Shown: positions 1-14,006 of the stretch, one piece after another
Layout of the letters: every line of letters starts with the position of its first letter
Numbering within the stretch: the first letter of the stretch is position 1
Assembly: GCA_039096225.1 (NCBI GenBank)
Contig: JBBPEB010000019.1
Span: 258,501-322,500 of the forward strand
DNA from: Blastocystis sp. Blastoise
Lineage: Eukaryota; Sar; Bigyra; Opalinata; Blastocystidae
Reading direction: 5' to 3'
Length of the DNA stretch: 64,000 nucleotides
Program-made: the position numbers and the translations under genes
The notes under the pieces: model-generated
Seen by the model: the letters and a program-made list of their open reading frames with translations, nothing else
Told to the model about the DNA's origin: nothing
Databases searched by the model: none

Positions 1-146
1 AAGATAATAGATATAATAGTGAATTATTAATAATAAAATGATAAATGTGATAAAGATAATACAAATAATTAAAACTAATAAATATGATAAAGATAATAAA
101 AATAATTAAAACTAATAAATATGATAAAGATAACATATATATACAA

Positions 147-444
147 CTGCATGGTTAATTGATTGCATCTTAATACGATCATGGGTATTAGGGTTCTTCC
201 AGCATATAAAGTTAAAGAAAGGAGAAATCCACATATGTCGTTCTTTATAGATTTTACTAGTACGTAATTTCTTCATTAGAGAAGTACCATTAAATAACAT
301 CTTTATACAACTATCACTAGTAAGTACAAACTGCTTATTTGTCATCGGCTTCACTTTAGAACCATAATTCCCGCGAATATATCCATGAGCATTGTATTTA
401 TTTAATAAATCAGCAATATCTTCCAAGTAATAAGTCTATAAAGA

Positions 445-476
<32 letters not shown>

Positions 477-1314
477 AACAAATATGAAACTATATATATA
501 TATATACTTCTTCTAATGTGCAATCAAATACTCCCAAGGGACATATTCTGTTCTTATATACATTAATAATATCATCAGAATAACTCTTCTCTTCATTTAC
601 TAAGTATTTGAAGGAAAACAAAGCTAAACCACCAACCTATATATATATATATATAGTATTATTATAATGAATTATATATATATATATGTAATGAAATTCA
701 ATTTAATATAATTATGTATAAAACATATATATATATATACTTCATCATGTCTATATATATTATCTGCAATAATATGGAGGAGATAAGGATAGATAACACG
801 TTCATTAGTAATAGATTTTACACTTAATAAGAATGCAATCAATTCCCAACCCTATATAGAGATTATACATATAATTATATAATATAATATAATAGTATAT
901 AATATAATAGTATATAATATATAATATAATAGTATATAATATATATAATATATATATACTTTGACTTCTCTTTCAAAGAATGGATTATTATTTGTTTGTT
1001 TAATACAAAAACATAAGCTTTCTTCAAGTAAATCAAATGAATACATAGTTGAGATCTTTAATGTATTCTTATAGTCTGCGGGTGTTTTCCCGCCAGTTTC
1101 TGGTAAGTCACCCATATATTTCATTATAATAGAACATAACTCTAGAGCCTCTGGAATATTAGATCCTATATATATATATATAGAGTATAGTATAGTATTA
1201 TTATAAGAATATTCAATAAATATAATGAAAACTATAAATAGTTTATATATATAATAACTATGATAATTATTTAATATGTATATAATTAATATGAAAATAA
1301 TGTTTAACTATAAA

Positions 1315-1348
<34 letters not shown>

Positions 1349-2812
1349 ATTTTATAATAATATTATATATATACCTTTAAGTACATTAAGTGTATGAAGA
1401 GGAGTGGTAGTAGAATAATTAATAAGATCATTTATATTCACTTTCGTAAACACTCCTTTCTTCATATCCCTTTGAAAAGACATCTTTGCATAACTATAGA
1501 AGGAATAATCATCACTAGAGTCTAAATCAATTTGTGTTTTTAATTTATCCATAGACACTTGAGATCGTAGATGAGAACGAGGAGTAGAAGCATCTTCCTA
1601 TATATAGAAATATAGAGTATTATGATTATTATATATATTATTATAATTATTATTATAATTATTATATATATACTTTTGGTTTCATAACATCTCCTGATGC
1701 TATATATACAATCAAAATAAATAAATAAATATAAAAACAATATATATACAGGCTTTTCGATGAATATTATCATTATTCTTTGAATTTATATTATTATTAT
1801 TACTAGATAGAGTATTTGAAGAAGAATGTGTACGATGATGTACTATAGAATTGTTTAAAGAAGAAGAGGAAGAAGAAGAAGAAACATTTATATGGTTATT
1901 ACTTATTTTATTTGGAGAAATAAAATTAAATGCTTGATTTTCTTTATTAAGAATAGGTTTATTTGTAATAGTAGGAGAGAGAGAATGTATCATAGATTGA
2001 GAAGGAGTAGTAGTAGCAGTAGTAGTAGTTGAAGGAGTAGTAGTAGGACAAGAAGAAGGAGAAATAAATGCACTTCGATTTGGAGTAACAACAGGAGAAT
2101 GGAAATATTGTTGATATTGTATATCAGAAGGCTATATATATATATATATATTAAAGAAGAATACTATATATATATATACAGTAATAGTACCAGAGTCAAC
2201 AAGTAGTTTAATATAAGTCGATTTATTCCATCCTATATCTATAAGTACTTGCTCATGCTCTTCTTTAGAAATCTTATGTATATTACGATATCTCTCTAAG
2301 TAAGACTATATATAATATATATATATATATATAATGTAATACTAATTATAATTATATTATAATATTTTTATTAAAAAGAGTATATATAAAAATGTCATAT
2401 ATATAATTAAAAAGAATTATTCATATCATATACTATAATAGTAAGATATATATAAATATTGAATAGATAAAAACAATATAAAGAATAAAATGTGATTATG
2501 AATAATATAAATATGATTATGAAAATATAATTATGATAATGAATAATATAATTATAATTATGAATAATATAATTATGATAATGAATAATATAAATATAAT
2601 TATGAATAATATAATGATTATGAATATATACTAATGCTTGAGGACATATCTTTTGTCCATTAAGAATACCATCTGCATATATCTTATAGAGTAATCCTTC
2701 AGGTGAAGCAGACACACTCTCTGTATATACATATATATATAACTAATTAATTATATATATATAATACCGATTTTATGAAGGTCATTATATTGATTTGGAT
2801 GAGATCGAATAC

Positions 2813-2850
<38 letters not shown>

Positions 2851-3643
2851 ATATATTACATAAAACATACATTCTCTTGGATGCTTGGAAACTATATATA
2901 TAATAAAATATAGAATAATAAATAAAATATAAAACAATAAATAAAGCATAGAATAATATAAAAAAAAACATAGAATAATATTTTAAAAACTATATAATAA
3001 ATAAAGCATAGAATAAAAAATAAAAATATTTCTATAATAATAAAATATACATACTTTGTTTTAGATAGAGATTGTGTAAGTGAGTTTCGAATGCTTCTAA
3101 AGTCATCATGCATAAGACTCATTCGTATTTTTGCTTTACTGGGTGTTTCAGGTCGAAATGAAGTTCTTGGCGGGATTCCTGGAGGTAAGATAAGAATTGT
3201 ATAATCTTGAGGAACATATCCTGTTTGTTCTGTTCTTGTATTAATAACACCAAGCCATCCATTAACAGATAATCTGATCACTTGTAAAACATCACTTCTT
3301 TTAATAGACACAGTTCCTTGACCTTCCTCGTCAAAATCATATTTTGCTTTTACAAACTATACAATTAATATTCATATTTATTCATATTTTCATATACAGA
3401 CGCATAGATCATTAATATAGAATAGAATAATATCAATATAAATAATAATCAACGAAGAAATTAAAAATATAATATATATACATATGTAATAAGAACTGAA
3501 TTCTTGATAATATTAACGGGTCCTTTTGAATATAAATCCTTTTGTATATCAGGTATAGTCCAAGTAGCAACATTCATATCTTTACAAAAATAATAAATGT
3601 TCCCATCAACTGGATCCTTGCATTTGATGTAGTTTGCATACAT
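147..3643 (-). CDS. WW-SH3-MyTH4-PH-like adaptor protein (C-terminus beyond window)
   Basis: Multi-exon gene on the minus strand starting at 3643 and running off the left edge after a donor near 147. The first exon (3643-3482) holds a WW-like motif (DPVDGNIYYF...TWTIPD). The next (3356-3055) encodes a clear SH3 domain: VKAKYDFDEEG, then NGWLGV and GYVPQDYTIL. After a Ser/Thr/Asn-rich linker (about 2130-1750) comes a MyTH4 domain (about 1600-500) with the conserved IKQTNNNPFF and VGWELIAFLL blocks, then the start of a PH-like segment (MWISPFFNFICW, about 430-150). Two coding exons are tiny (about 21 and 26 nt). MyTH4 domains bind cytoskeletal partners and WW-MyTH4 combinations occur in RhoGAP39-type proteins, so a cortical cytoskeleton or Rho-linked adaptor is likely. 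No RhoGAP domain is visible inside the window; it could lie further left. Domain calls are by motif; function is inference. Confidence 0.75.
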
Positions 3644-5155
3644 AATTGTACAGAATAACGAATATTATTATCAGTTAATTCACTATACACAAAACACAGC
3701 TTTTTGAAATGTCGCCACTTCAAAATTGAAAACCTTAACAATCATATGCAAGATTTCTCATTTTCCCACGATTATCGTTTCTCTCCTTAAAAAGTGCAAA
3801 TTTTTAATTTAAATAGATTGTTCTTTCCCCACGGGGATTGTTTTTCTTTTACTAGATAAAGAAGAAGAATCATGATAATTTATAAAAATAGAAAATTTAA
3901 AAACGAGGAAGCTATTTGTGTTTTTTCAAGGGTAATTCCCTTTCATTTCTTTTTATTGTATTTTTATTCTGTTCTACTCGTTTGAAATTATATATTTTAG
4001 TCGATTAATATTAAAAAGTTACTAAGATATATTAGGCTTACTTTTAGCAACGTTTTTCTTGAAAAAATGTAGTCCATTGAATCACTATCTCTCCATGAGA
4101 TATGTTATTTTTGTTATGAAAATAATGAAAACATATATTATAAAATACTTTCATCCCATAATGAGGAATAAATACTGTATTTTTCGTGTCAAATTAATCA
4201 ATTTATTCATTTTTACTTTGAATATCTTTTTGATATCATAGAACAGTAATTTTTGTCTATGTCTGATCTCGGCAATAGATCAATAAAATGAAGAAATTAA
4301 CATGGTAGAAATCATGACGTCAGTACATGCGCAATGCCTATACTCAAATTAATGATAAACTATTTTATAAATCATTGAGATTAGCAACAACTATTTTTAG
4401 AAAATTATCCCGCATAAATTAATCGATAAAAGAAATAATTTATTTTTTTGATAAAAACATTTTTTTTATAAAATATCATTGCTTTTACTCAACTATTTTG
4501 CTTTTATATATATATGCATATAAATCAAACATAATCACAGTTTTATATATATTTTCATTTAATAATTGGACATCACTCTTAGTATTCCTGCCTTAATAGA
4601 TCTATTTAGCAGTCATATATAAAAACAAATGAATCTCATACATATTAATATGAATATACAAACCTAATTTTCTATTTTCAGAGAAATTTAGGTGAATTAA
4701 GTTTTCCGTCAAAACTATTTTAAAGATCTCTATTATAAACTCAATGTAAAAACAATAGCATATAAATATATAACAAATTTCATAGCCATCTAATATAAAT
4801 AATGAGAGTAAAATAGTCTAATCCTTATATGTTTATCCTATATACCAAAGTGAGTCAGTAAGATAAAATAGAATTCAATGCAATATAAACTTTTTATTCG
4901 ATTTTATACAGAGAAACGAACATATTACTATAAAATCCTTGATACTAGGAAAAAAAAAGAAAAAAGTGTACGCTGAAAAAAAGGGAACTACTCGAGAAAC
5001 ACGGGGGAAGCAATTGAAACCTCCAGAAATCCATATTTATTTGTGAGAATCATAAATGAAAAAAAGAAATAGCTAAGAAAGGAAATGTTGTTGATAAATC
5101 AATCTAAAAACTGTTCTTGGTAATTTATTGTCATTTTTGATTATTTAGATTATAT
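3644..5155. other. Divergent intergenic region
   Basis: About 1.5 kb between the minus-strand adaptor gene and the plus-strand MORN gene, presumably carrying both promoters. No coding potential recognised. It holds a GC-rich palindrome at 3825-3838 (TTCCCCACGGGGAT) and, reading towards the minus-strand gene, the 13-mer ATAATCGTGGGAA at 3775-3763, which recurs upstream of the peroxiredoxin gene. A related CACGGGGGAAG lies at about 5000-5010, 150 bp before the MORN start. Confidence 0.6.
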
Positions 5156-6316
5156 ATGTCAATGGCAGAAAAGACGAAGCGATACACATTTGAAGATGGT
5201 TCTATTTATGATGGTAGTTGGGTAAACGATGTAATGGATGGTTATGGTATTCTCTATTTCGTATCTGGTGAACAATACCAAGGTTATTGGAAGCAAAATA
5301 TGAAGAATGGTCAAGGAATATACCGTTATTTATCAGGTGATGTTTATGATGGTGAGTGGGTAAATGATTTGCCTGAAGGTTTTGGTACATATACTTATAA
5401 GAATGGAAGTACTTACAAAGGTCATTGGAAGAATGGTCGAAAGAATGGAAAAGGCGTATCTAATTCTACAAATGGTGAAGTATATGATGGTGATTGGGTT
5501 GATGACTTTAAGAATGGAAAAGGTAAGTTATATATGGATAATGTCCTTCAATACGATGGTGATTTCTGTGATAATACTCCTGATGGTTTTGGTATATGTT
5601 ATCAGAATGGAGAAATGATCTATAAAGGTGATTTTAAACAAGGTGCTCCCTGTGGTAATGGTGAAATGTATATAAATAATCGTCTTCAATATGTAGGTAC
5701 TTTTAAGAAAGGTATAAAAGATGGTCAAGGTACTTATTATTTTGGAGATGGTTTAGTTTATGAAGGTTCTTTTATTAAAGGTAAGAAAGATGGCCATGGT
5801 AAATTATTACGTGATGATATACTTCTATATGAAGGTGAAGTACGTAATGCTAAGAAAGAAGGTTATGGAGTATTATATAATACAGATGGTACTTTATATA
5901 AAGGATATTTTAGTAATGATATGAAAGAAGGTGAAGGTAGATTATGTTTGAATGAAACTGATTATATAGAACAAAAATGGCATGAAGATGTTTTAGTTAG
6001 TGTTGGCTCTTATGTTAGTGGTCCAGGAGATTATTATAAAGGTGCTTTAGTAGAGAATAAACGTGAAGGATTTGGTATAATTGATTACTTTAATGGTGAT
6101 AAATATGAAGGTATGTGGTTAAATAATAAGAAAGATGGAATAGGTAAATATACTTATGCTACTGGAGATGTATATGAAGGTAATTTTCATAATGATATGA
6201 AGAATGGTCATGGTACCTATTGTTTTGCTAGTGGTGAGAAAGTAGAAGGAGAATGGAAAGACGACTATAAGAAACAATCATGCTTCTGTTTCTTCTGTAA
6301 TGCTAGACCCATATAA
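5156..6316 (+). CDS. MORN-repeat protein with Cys-rich C-terminus
   Basis: Intronless 386-residue ORF made almost wholly of about 15 MORN repeats of roughly 23 residues (YDGSWVNDVMDGYGILYF, YKGHWKNGRKNGKGV, YEGMWLNNKKDGIGKY are typical). MORN repeats form elongated beta-hairpin stacks that bind lipids or act as dimerising scaffolds at membranes and in the cytoskeleton. No other catalytic domain is present. The last residues are SCFCFFCNARPI; three cysteines in an aromatic context look like a palmitoylation or membrane-anchoring tail. The start at 5156 (MSMAEK) gives an ORF beginning just before the first repeat; a second in-frame ATG lies two codons later. It is unusual here in lacking introns. 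The precise role cannot be told from sequence. Confidence 0.9.
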   Translation: MSMAEKTKRYTFEDGSIYDGSWVNDVMDGYGILYFVSGEQYQGYWKQNMKNGQGIYRYLSGDVYDGEWVNDLPEGFGTYTYKNGSTYKGHWKNGRKNGKGVSNSTNGEVYDGDWVDDFKNGKGKLYMDNVLQYDGDFCDNTPDGFGICYQNGEMIYKGDFKQGAPCGNGEMYINNRLQYVGTFKKGIKDGQGTYYFGDGLVYEGSFIKGKKDGHGKLLRDDILLYEGEVRNAKKEGYGVLYNTDGTLYKGYFSNDMKEGEGRLCLNETDYIEQKWHEDVLVSVGSYVSGPGDYYKGALVENKREGFGIIDYFNGDKYEGMWLNNKKDGIGKYTYATGDVYEGNFHNDMKNGHGTYCFASGEKVEGEWKDDYKKQSCFCFFCNARPI

Positions 6317-7341
6317 TATCATTCTCTATTTGTATATATATATATAATCATTATTTATTAGTGAATATATTTATATAAATTGTTTATTATCTTTTAAAGT
6401 TGAATTATTTTAGTATTGATTCTATATAATATATTATATAGACTCAATCTATTTTTGTTGTTGTTTCTAAATACTCATTTCATTTATTTATTTTGTTTGC
6501 TATAGTTTGATTTATTCTTATTTATATATATATTAATAAATATATAGTAAATATATAAATTAATATACAAATTCTAACACTTTTATTTTTTATTTTTTTT
6601 TCATTTTCCATATGCTTCTTCTTTTTGTTATGTAGTGTATTTATTTAATTGCATTCATATCTATATCTCTTCATTTTGTTCTATTTTTCATTATTTTCGA
6701 TATCCTATTTTTTTTATATCTATTCTATTTCTTCTTTATCTCTTAGTATAATTTCTTTTGTACTCTATTAAAAATAATTACTTTTCTATTTAGCTTTGTT
6801 CTTCTATATATTATCATTTTTTGTCTCTATATTCCATACAAATGGAAATGATTTTCTTTTTTTTTAAATCAACATCAACTTTTTTTCCTTATCAGTTAGA
6901 AAATTAAAGTATAAATAAATTCATATAACAATAAATACTTCATTTACTCTTTAAAAAACAATAAATCCATGTTCATTTTCTTTTAAATAAACAACAAAAA
7001 GTTATACTCTATAGAATCAGCAACGAGAATATCAGGCAACATATCTTTATTACATTTCAAATCATATTTATAAACTTTTGCTCACATTTGTGTTTTTTTT
7101 TCGATATATTTTTTTTTATTTTGAAAATCACCAAAAGACACTTCTCTTAACATGAATAATCGTGGGAATTCCATTTTCATAATGGAGCAATTGTTTTCTT
7201 ATCATATGTTTGCATTTTTTCATATGTTGTCCAAAATCTTCTTATAAATCGATGTGACTAAAATGATATTGATATAAAACTCATAAATTATTTATTTTTC
7301 AATAAAGAAATATTAAATCTATTACTTACTTATTAAATAAA
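6317..7341. promoter_or_regulatory. Intergenic region with peroxiredoxin promoter
   Basis: About 1 kb of T-rich, non-coding DNA. The 13-mer ATAATCGTGGGAA sits at 7156-7168, about 175 bp before the peroxiredoxin ATG, identical to and in the same orientation relative to the gene as the copy upstream of the WW-SH3-MyTH4 gene. It is followed by the short palindrome GGGAATTCC. No ORF worth calling. Confidence 0.45.
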
Positions 7342-7962
7342 ATGGCTCCTACTATTCGTGCTCCTGCTCCTACCTTCACTCTTGCTGGTGCTAAACAAGG
7401 TGATATCGTTAATTCTTGGTCTCTTGAAGAACAAAAAGGATCTTGGACTTGTATTCTCTTCTATCCTATGGATTTCACTTTTGTTTGTCCTACTGAAATT
7501 ATTTCTTATTCTAAGGCTATTGATGAATTCACTGCTCTTAACTGTAACATCGTAGGTATTTCTGGTGATTCTCCTTATGTTCATCTTACTTGGGAAATTA
7601 CTCCTGCTACTCAAGGTGGTTTAGAAAATCAAGTTGTCTTCCCTCTTCTTTCTGATGTTGATCGTGAAGTTATGAAGGCTTATGGTGTTTATAATCCTGA
7701 TAAATCGGGTCTTGATTATGCTCAAGCTTTCCGTGGTTTATTCTTAATTGATGATAAGGGTGTTCTTCGTCATGTTTACATTAATGATAATGGTGTTGGT
7801 CGTAATGTTGATGAAACTCTTCGTGTTCTTGAAGGTCTTCAATATACTGATAAATTTGGTGAAGTTTGCCCTGCTGGATGGCATAAGGGTGATAAGGGAA
7901 TGAAAGCTACTAAAGCAGGTATCTCTCAATTCCTTGTCAAGAAATTATCTGAAAAGAATTAA
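7342..7962 (+). CDS. Typical 2-Cys peroxiredoxin
   Basis: Intronless 206-residue thioredoxin-fold peroxidase that reduces hydrogen peroxide and organic peroxides. The peroxidatic cysteine is Cys49 in DFTFVCPTEI, and the resolving cysteine is Cys176 in GEVCPAGW; length is normal for the AhpC/Prx1 family. The C-terminus (VKKLSEKN) lacks the YF motif of over-oxidation-sensitive eukaryotic enzymes, and the GGLG segment reads GGLEN, so it is probably a robust, bacterial-like form (inference). There is no targeting sequence, so it should be cytosolic. Codon choice is strikingly uniform (CTT, GCT, GGT, TCT, ATT, CGT), as expected for a very highly expressed gene. Thioredoxin would be the expected reductant. 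In an anaerobe it would protect oxygen-sensitive iron-sulfur enzymes. Confidence 0.96.
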   Translation: MAPTIRAPAPTFTLAGAKQGDIVNSWSLEEQKGSWTCILFYPMDFTFVCPTEIISYSKAIDEFTALNCNIVGISGDSPYVHLTWEITPATQGGLENQVVFPLLSDVDREVMKAYGVYNPDKSGLDYAQAFRGLFLIDDKGVLRHVYINDNGVGRNVDETLRVLEGLQYTDKFGEVCPAGWHKGDKGMKATKAGISQFLVKKLSEKN

Positions 7963-8182
7963 ATAAAATTTTTTTTGTTTTCTTATTTATATTATATTAT
8001 TGGGGTTTGTTATTAATTGCAGTTTCATTACATATATTTTTTGTTTTGTTGTTGTATTATATATATTGGAAAATTAAATAAAAAAAACTAAATAATAACT
8101 AGAAAATAAATTTTAAAGAAATAATAGTTGACTATTAATGAAAATCTTACAGAAATTATTATAATACAGAAGAAAAGGTTTT

Positions 8183-8830
8183 TTAAACATGAATTGTTTT
8201 TTTAGAAGTTTCGTTTTTGGTTTTCGATTTATCTTTAGTAGTCGTTACAGGAGTATTCTTTTTATCAGAAGCACGCTTAGTAATATGAATATCCTTCTTT
8301 GATTGTTTATATAATTTCACTTTATCACCAGCTATAGTCTTTATAGACTTTCCCTTATAATATTTATATAATATTAAAAGACATATAAGGACAATCATAA
8401 AAACAACGATTACAATAAGAATTGTTAACCATGTATTATTAATACCTAAAGGGCAACCTACGTATATATATTCATTGATATAATATCTTCAAATTTATTA
8501 TTATTATATATACCATCAGAATTAACATATGTGTATACAGTACGTCCAAATTGTATGTGACCTTCTATATTAGTTATATTTAATTATTTAATACATTTAT
8601 ATAATAATAATAATAATAATAATAATATATCAAATAATAATAATAATAATAATAATAAAAACATATCAAATAATAATAATAATAATAATAATATACCAGA
8701 AGGTGTAAAAGTAAAAGTATAAGGACCACCTAAATAGCTAGGGAAATCATCCCATAGTTGACGACCATTCTTATCATAACATTTATTTGTTCTTTATATA
8801 TAGATAAAATAAAATATTATTTCGTTTTTA

Positions 8831-8885
<55 letters not shown>

Positions 8886-9378
8886 AAAAATAAACATTAA
8901 AAACATACAAAAGACTAATAGGTTTTCCTGATTCTATTGGTGAAGTACAGTTGATATCAAGAGAAGATTTCAAGTCATAGGAAACAAAAGATACGTCAAC
9001 ACCAGATACATTATATGAATATTCTCCTGGCATATCATTATGCACAATATATTTCCAAATAAGACCATGAAGATGATTCTCTCCACAAGTTTCATCTGCT
9101 GGTTGCACATTTTGCATTTCAATTTTCCATAACTTTCCATCAAGATTAGAATAGAAAACATAATCAATATCTATATTATTAAAATAGAACTCATTAGCTC
9201 AACATAAAACAAAAAGAAGAAATACCTTCACCTTTTTGAGTGGAACAATCATCGGAGTATCTTCCACATACTATAATGCAAATTATTTTTATAAAATTAT
9301 TCTGAAACTCTTACACATTGCAGATTCACACGAAAGGAGGAAAAAACACATAGGTACAAGCAAATATCTGAATTGCAT
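8183..9378 (-). CDS. Type I membrane protein of unknown function (secretory)
   Basis: About seven exons reconstructed on the minus strand. The start at 9378 gives MQFRYLLVPMCFFLLSC, a good signal peptide. The lumenal part is Cys-containing (CGRYSDDC, DETCGENH, INCTSP, NKCYDKNG) and probably disulfide-bonded. One transmembrane helix follows (about 8450-8370, NTWLTILIVIVVFMIVLICL), then a short Lys/Thr-rich cytoplasmic tail ending KKTIHV (TAA at 8183-8185). The layout (signal peptide, beta-rich lumenal domain of about 180 residues, single TM, short tail) resembles mannose-6-phosphate-receptor-homology cargo receptors or Atg27-like proteins, but I see no decisive MRH signature, so the family is open. 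A (TAAA)n tract fills the intron at 8830-8888. Confidence 0.65.
8830..8888. repeat. (TAAA)n microsatellite in an intron
   Basis: Pure TAAA repeat of about 14 units inside an intron of the membrane-protein gene. Confidence 0.95.
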
Positions 9379-11319
9379 TATGATATAGTATGTTGTCACA
9401 ATAATCTATATATAAATTTAAAATGAATGAATAGAGCAATTCACTTTGTTGATTTAAAAAGTACTTTTAATATTGCTTCGTGACGATGTTTTCCGAATGC
9501 TGTGTCATCAATTGAGTTCTTTTAAAAAGATCGGCATTCATATTTACTGAAAAAACTCTCATGGTATGAATACTTATAGAGAAACATTTGTTTTGTCGTA
9601 TTTTCCTAGGGAATATCTCTCCTTTAGAATACCTCCTTGATAAGGTTTCCTACCCTAGACGAATTTGTTAGTTTGCATTACATTCTTTCTTATTTATAAA
9701 ATGAATTATCTTGCATAGTATCTGTTCAAAACAAAAATTTACTATTTGGTTACTTATATTGAACAACAGAAATCATGAGCTCATTCTTTATAACGACTTC
9801 CAGCAAAAGCAAATCCTATTGATGTTATTACGTGAAGAAAATTAAACAAAATCTTTATGTAAAATTAGTCAGAAACTAGTATCTCTTCTATATATATGGA
9901 TATGAACTCATTTTGAAATATACTCAACATATCTTTTTTATTTATTGTGGTTTTTCTTCAGATATAAGTGCTATAATCAAGTGCTCAGTTTGTGTTCTAT
10001 GGAATAAAGCAAAACCAAAGCCATGATCACATGAATAACAACCTTTTGTTCTTAATAGAAATATAAAGCAAAAATTCCGTTTTAAACAATGAATGAACTA
10101 TTGTAAGAAATAGTCAACATACATATAATTCATGATATAATGAAAGAATGCCTCTGAGAATTATCAATCAAAAAATGAAGGTGAAAAAGAATTTGAAACG
10201 GCTATCCCTTTTTTTTTCTTCACCGTTCATTTTTATTATTTTTTCAGATATAGAAAATGAATGTTATAGCTTCTAATATTAATTTTGCAAATGATGATAC
10301 TTGTATTATTTGTTCTTCATATATTTAAAAGATTGAATTCATATTCTATAAACAAAAGACATTTGTTTTAATAATCCATAAAAATCCATATATGTTTTTA
10401 ACAACTGTCTTGTCATTTCAAACATATGTTATAATGATATCCAACAACAAAAGAAGTCTTCTTCACTATTTTGAGAACACTCCGTGCAGCTTTCATTACA
10501 AAATAAATTGTTCATTTTTTATTAAGACAATATCAGCAGATCTTATTCAATAAGAGTGTCTCTCTATAGTTTTTTCTCATATACATACATCCCATGAAAT
10601 TAAGTAATAGCCAATCTCTTATTTTTCAAATTGAGTTATCTTCATTATATACATGACTAAAACAACATGGTTTAAGCATCAATCTGAATACTATATAAAT
10701 ACTATCTTAAATATTGAATTCCTTTTTTATTCCATATCAAGAATATTTTTTTATCAAAAAATGAATCCTTAAAAAAAAGTTGTTATTCAACTTGATATCA
10801 ATCAAGTGATATTGGGAATCATTGGAATTATTTTATATATGATAAGTCCTATTAAGATTTTTTTAAACATTAGATTTGTCAAAAAGTGTCATTACATGTC
10901 TAATTCGATGTTGATCTGTTTTGAAATTCTTAAATAATGGATAGATTTCGATAATACGAATAAGGACTAGTAGTAAGATATAGTCAAAATACCATTTGAT
11001 CTAGCTTTAACTTGTCAATTTTGACAAAAAAGCATGTTTATGATAAAATTCTCCATTCTATTGGTTGTTCATAGAAAAGTGCACATGTCTTTTGTCAAGA
11101 AAAACCGATTTCACTTTTATTGAATTTCATATGGCTATTTTTACATTGTTATATGGCTCTTTTGTTTGCAATGATCTTTTATTTTTTATTTGTTTCATAT
11201 TTTATTCGAACGATTCTTTTTTCGAAAAAAAAGGTATACATTTTGTCGTGTACTCATCATTGTACTTATTTTATCTGTTTCTAGGCTTTTCTGTATTCAA
11301 GAAAGAATTACGAAATAAT
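9379..11319. other. Long divergent intergenic region
   Basis: About 1.9 kb between the membrane-protein gene (-) and the Mei2-like gene (+). No convincing exon seen. An open frame runs through 11065-11319 upstream of the Mei2-like ATG, but it has no ATG of its own and encodes hydrophobic low-complexity sequence, so it is more likely 5' untranslated or promoter DNA. Confidence 0.5.

Positions 11320-14006
<2,687 letters not shown>

Noticed and set aside
5202-5728. Antisense and shifted frames inside the MORN gene
   Set aside because: Shadows of the repetitive MORN coding sequence.
8183-9378. Assignment of the membrane protein as a mannose-6-phosphate receptor homologue
   Set aside because: Layout is similar but I could not see the characteristic sugar-binding residues, so it is left unassigned.
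11065-11319. Extension of the Mei2-like ORF upstream of 11320
   Set aside because: No ATG at its beginning, and the sequence is hydrophobic low-complexity; the first good start is MSTQSL at 11320.
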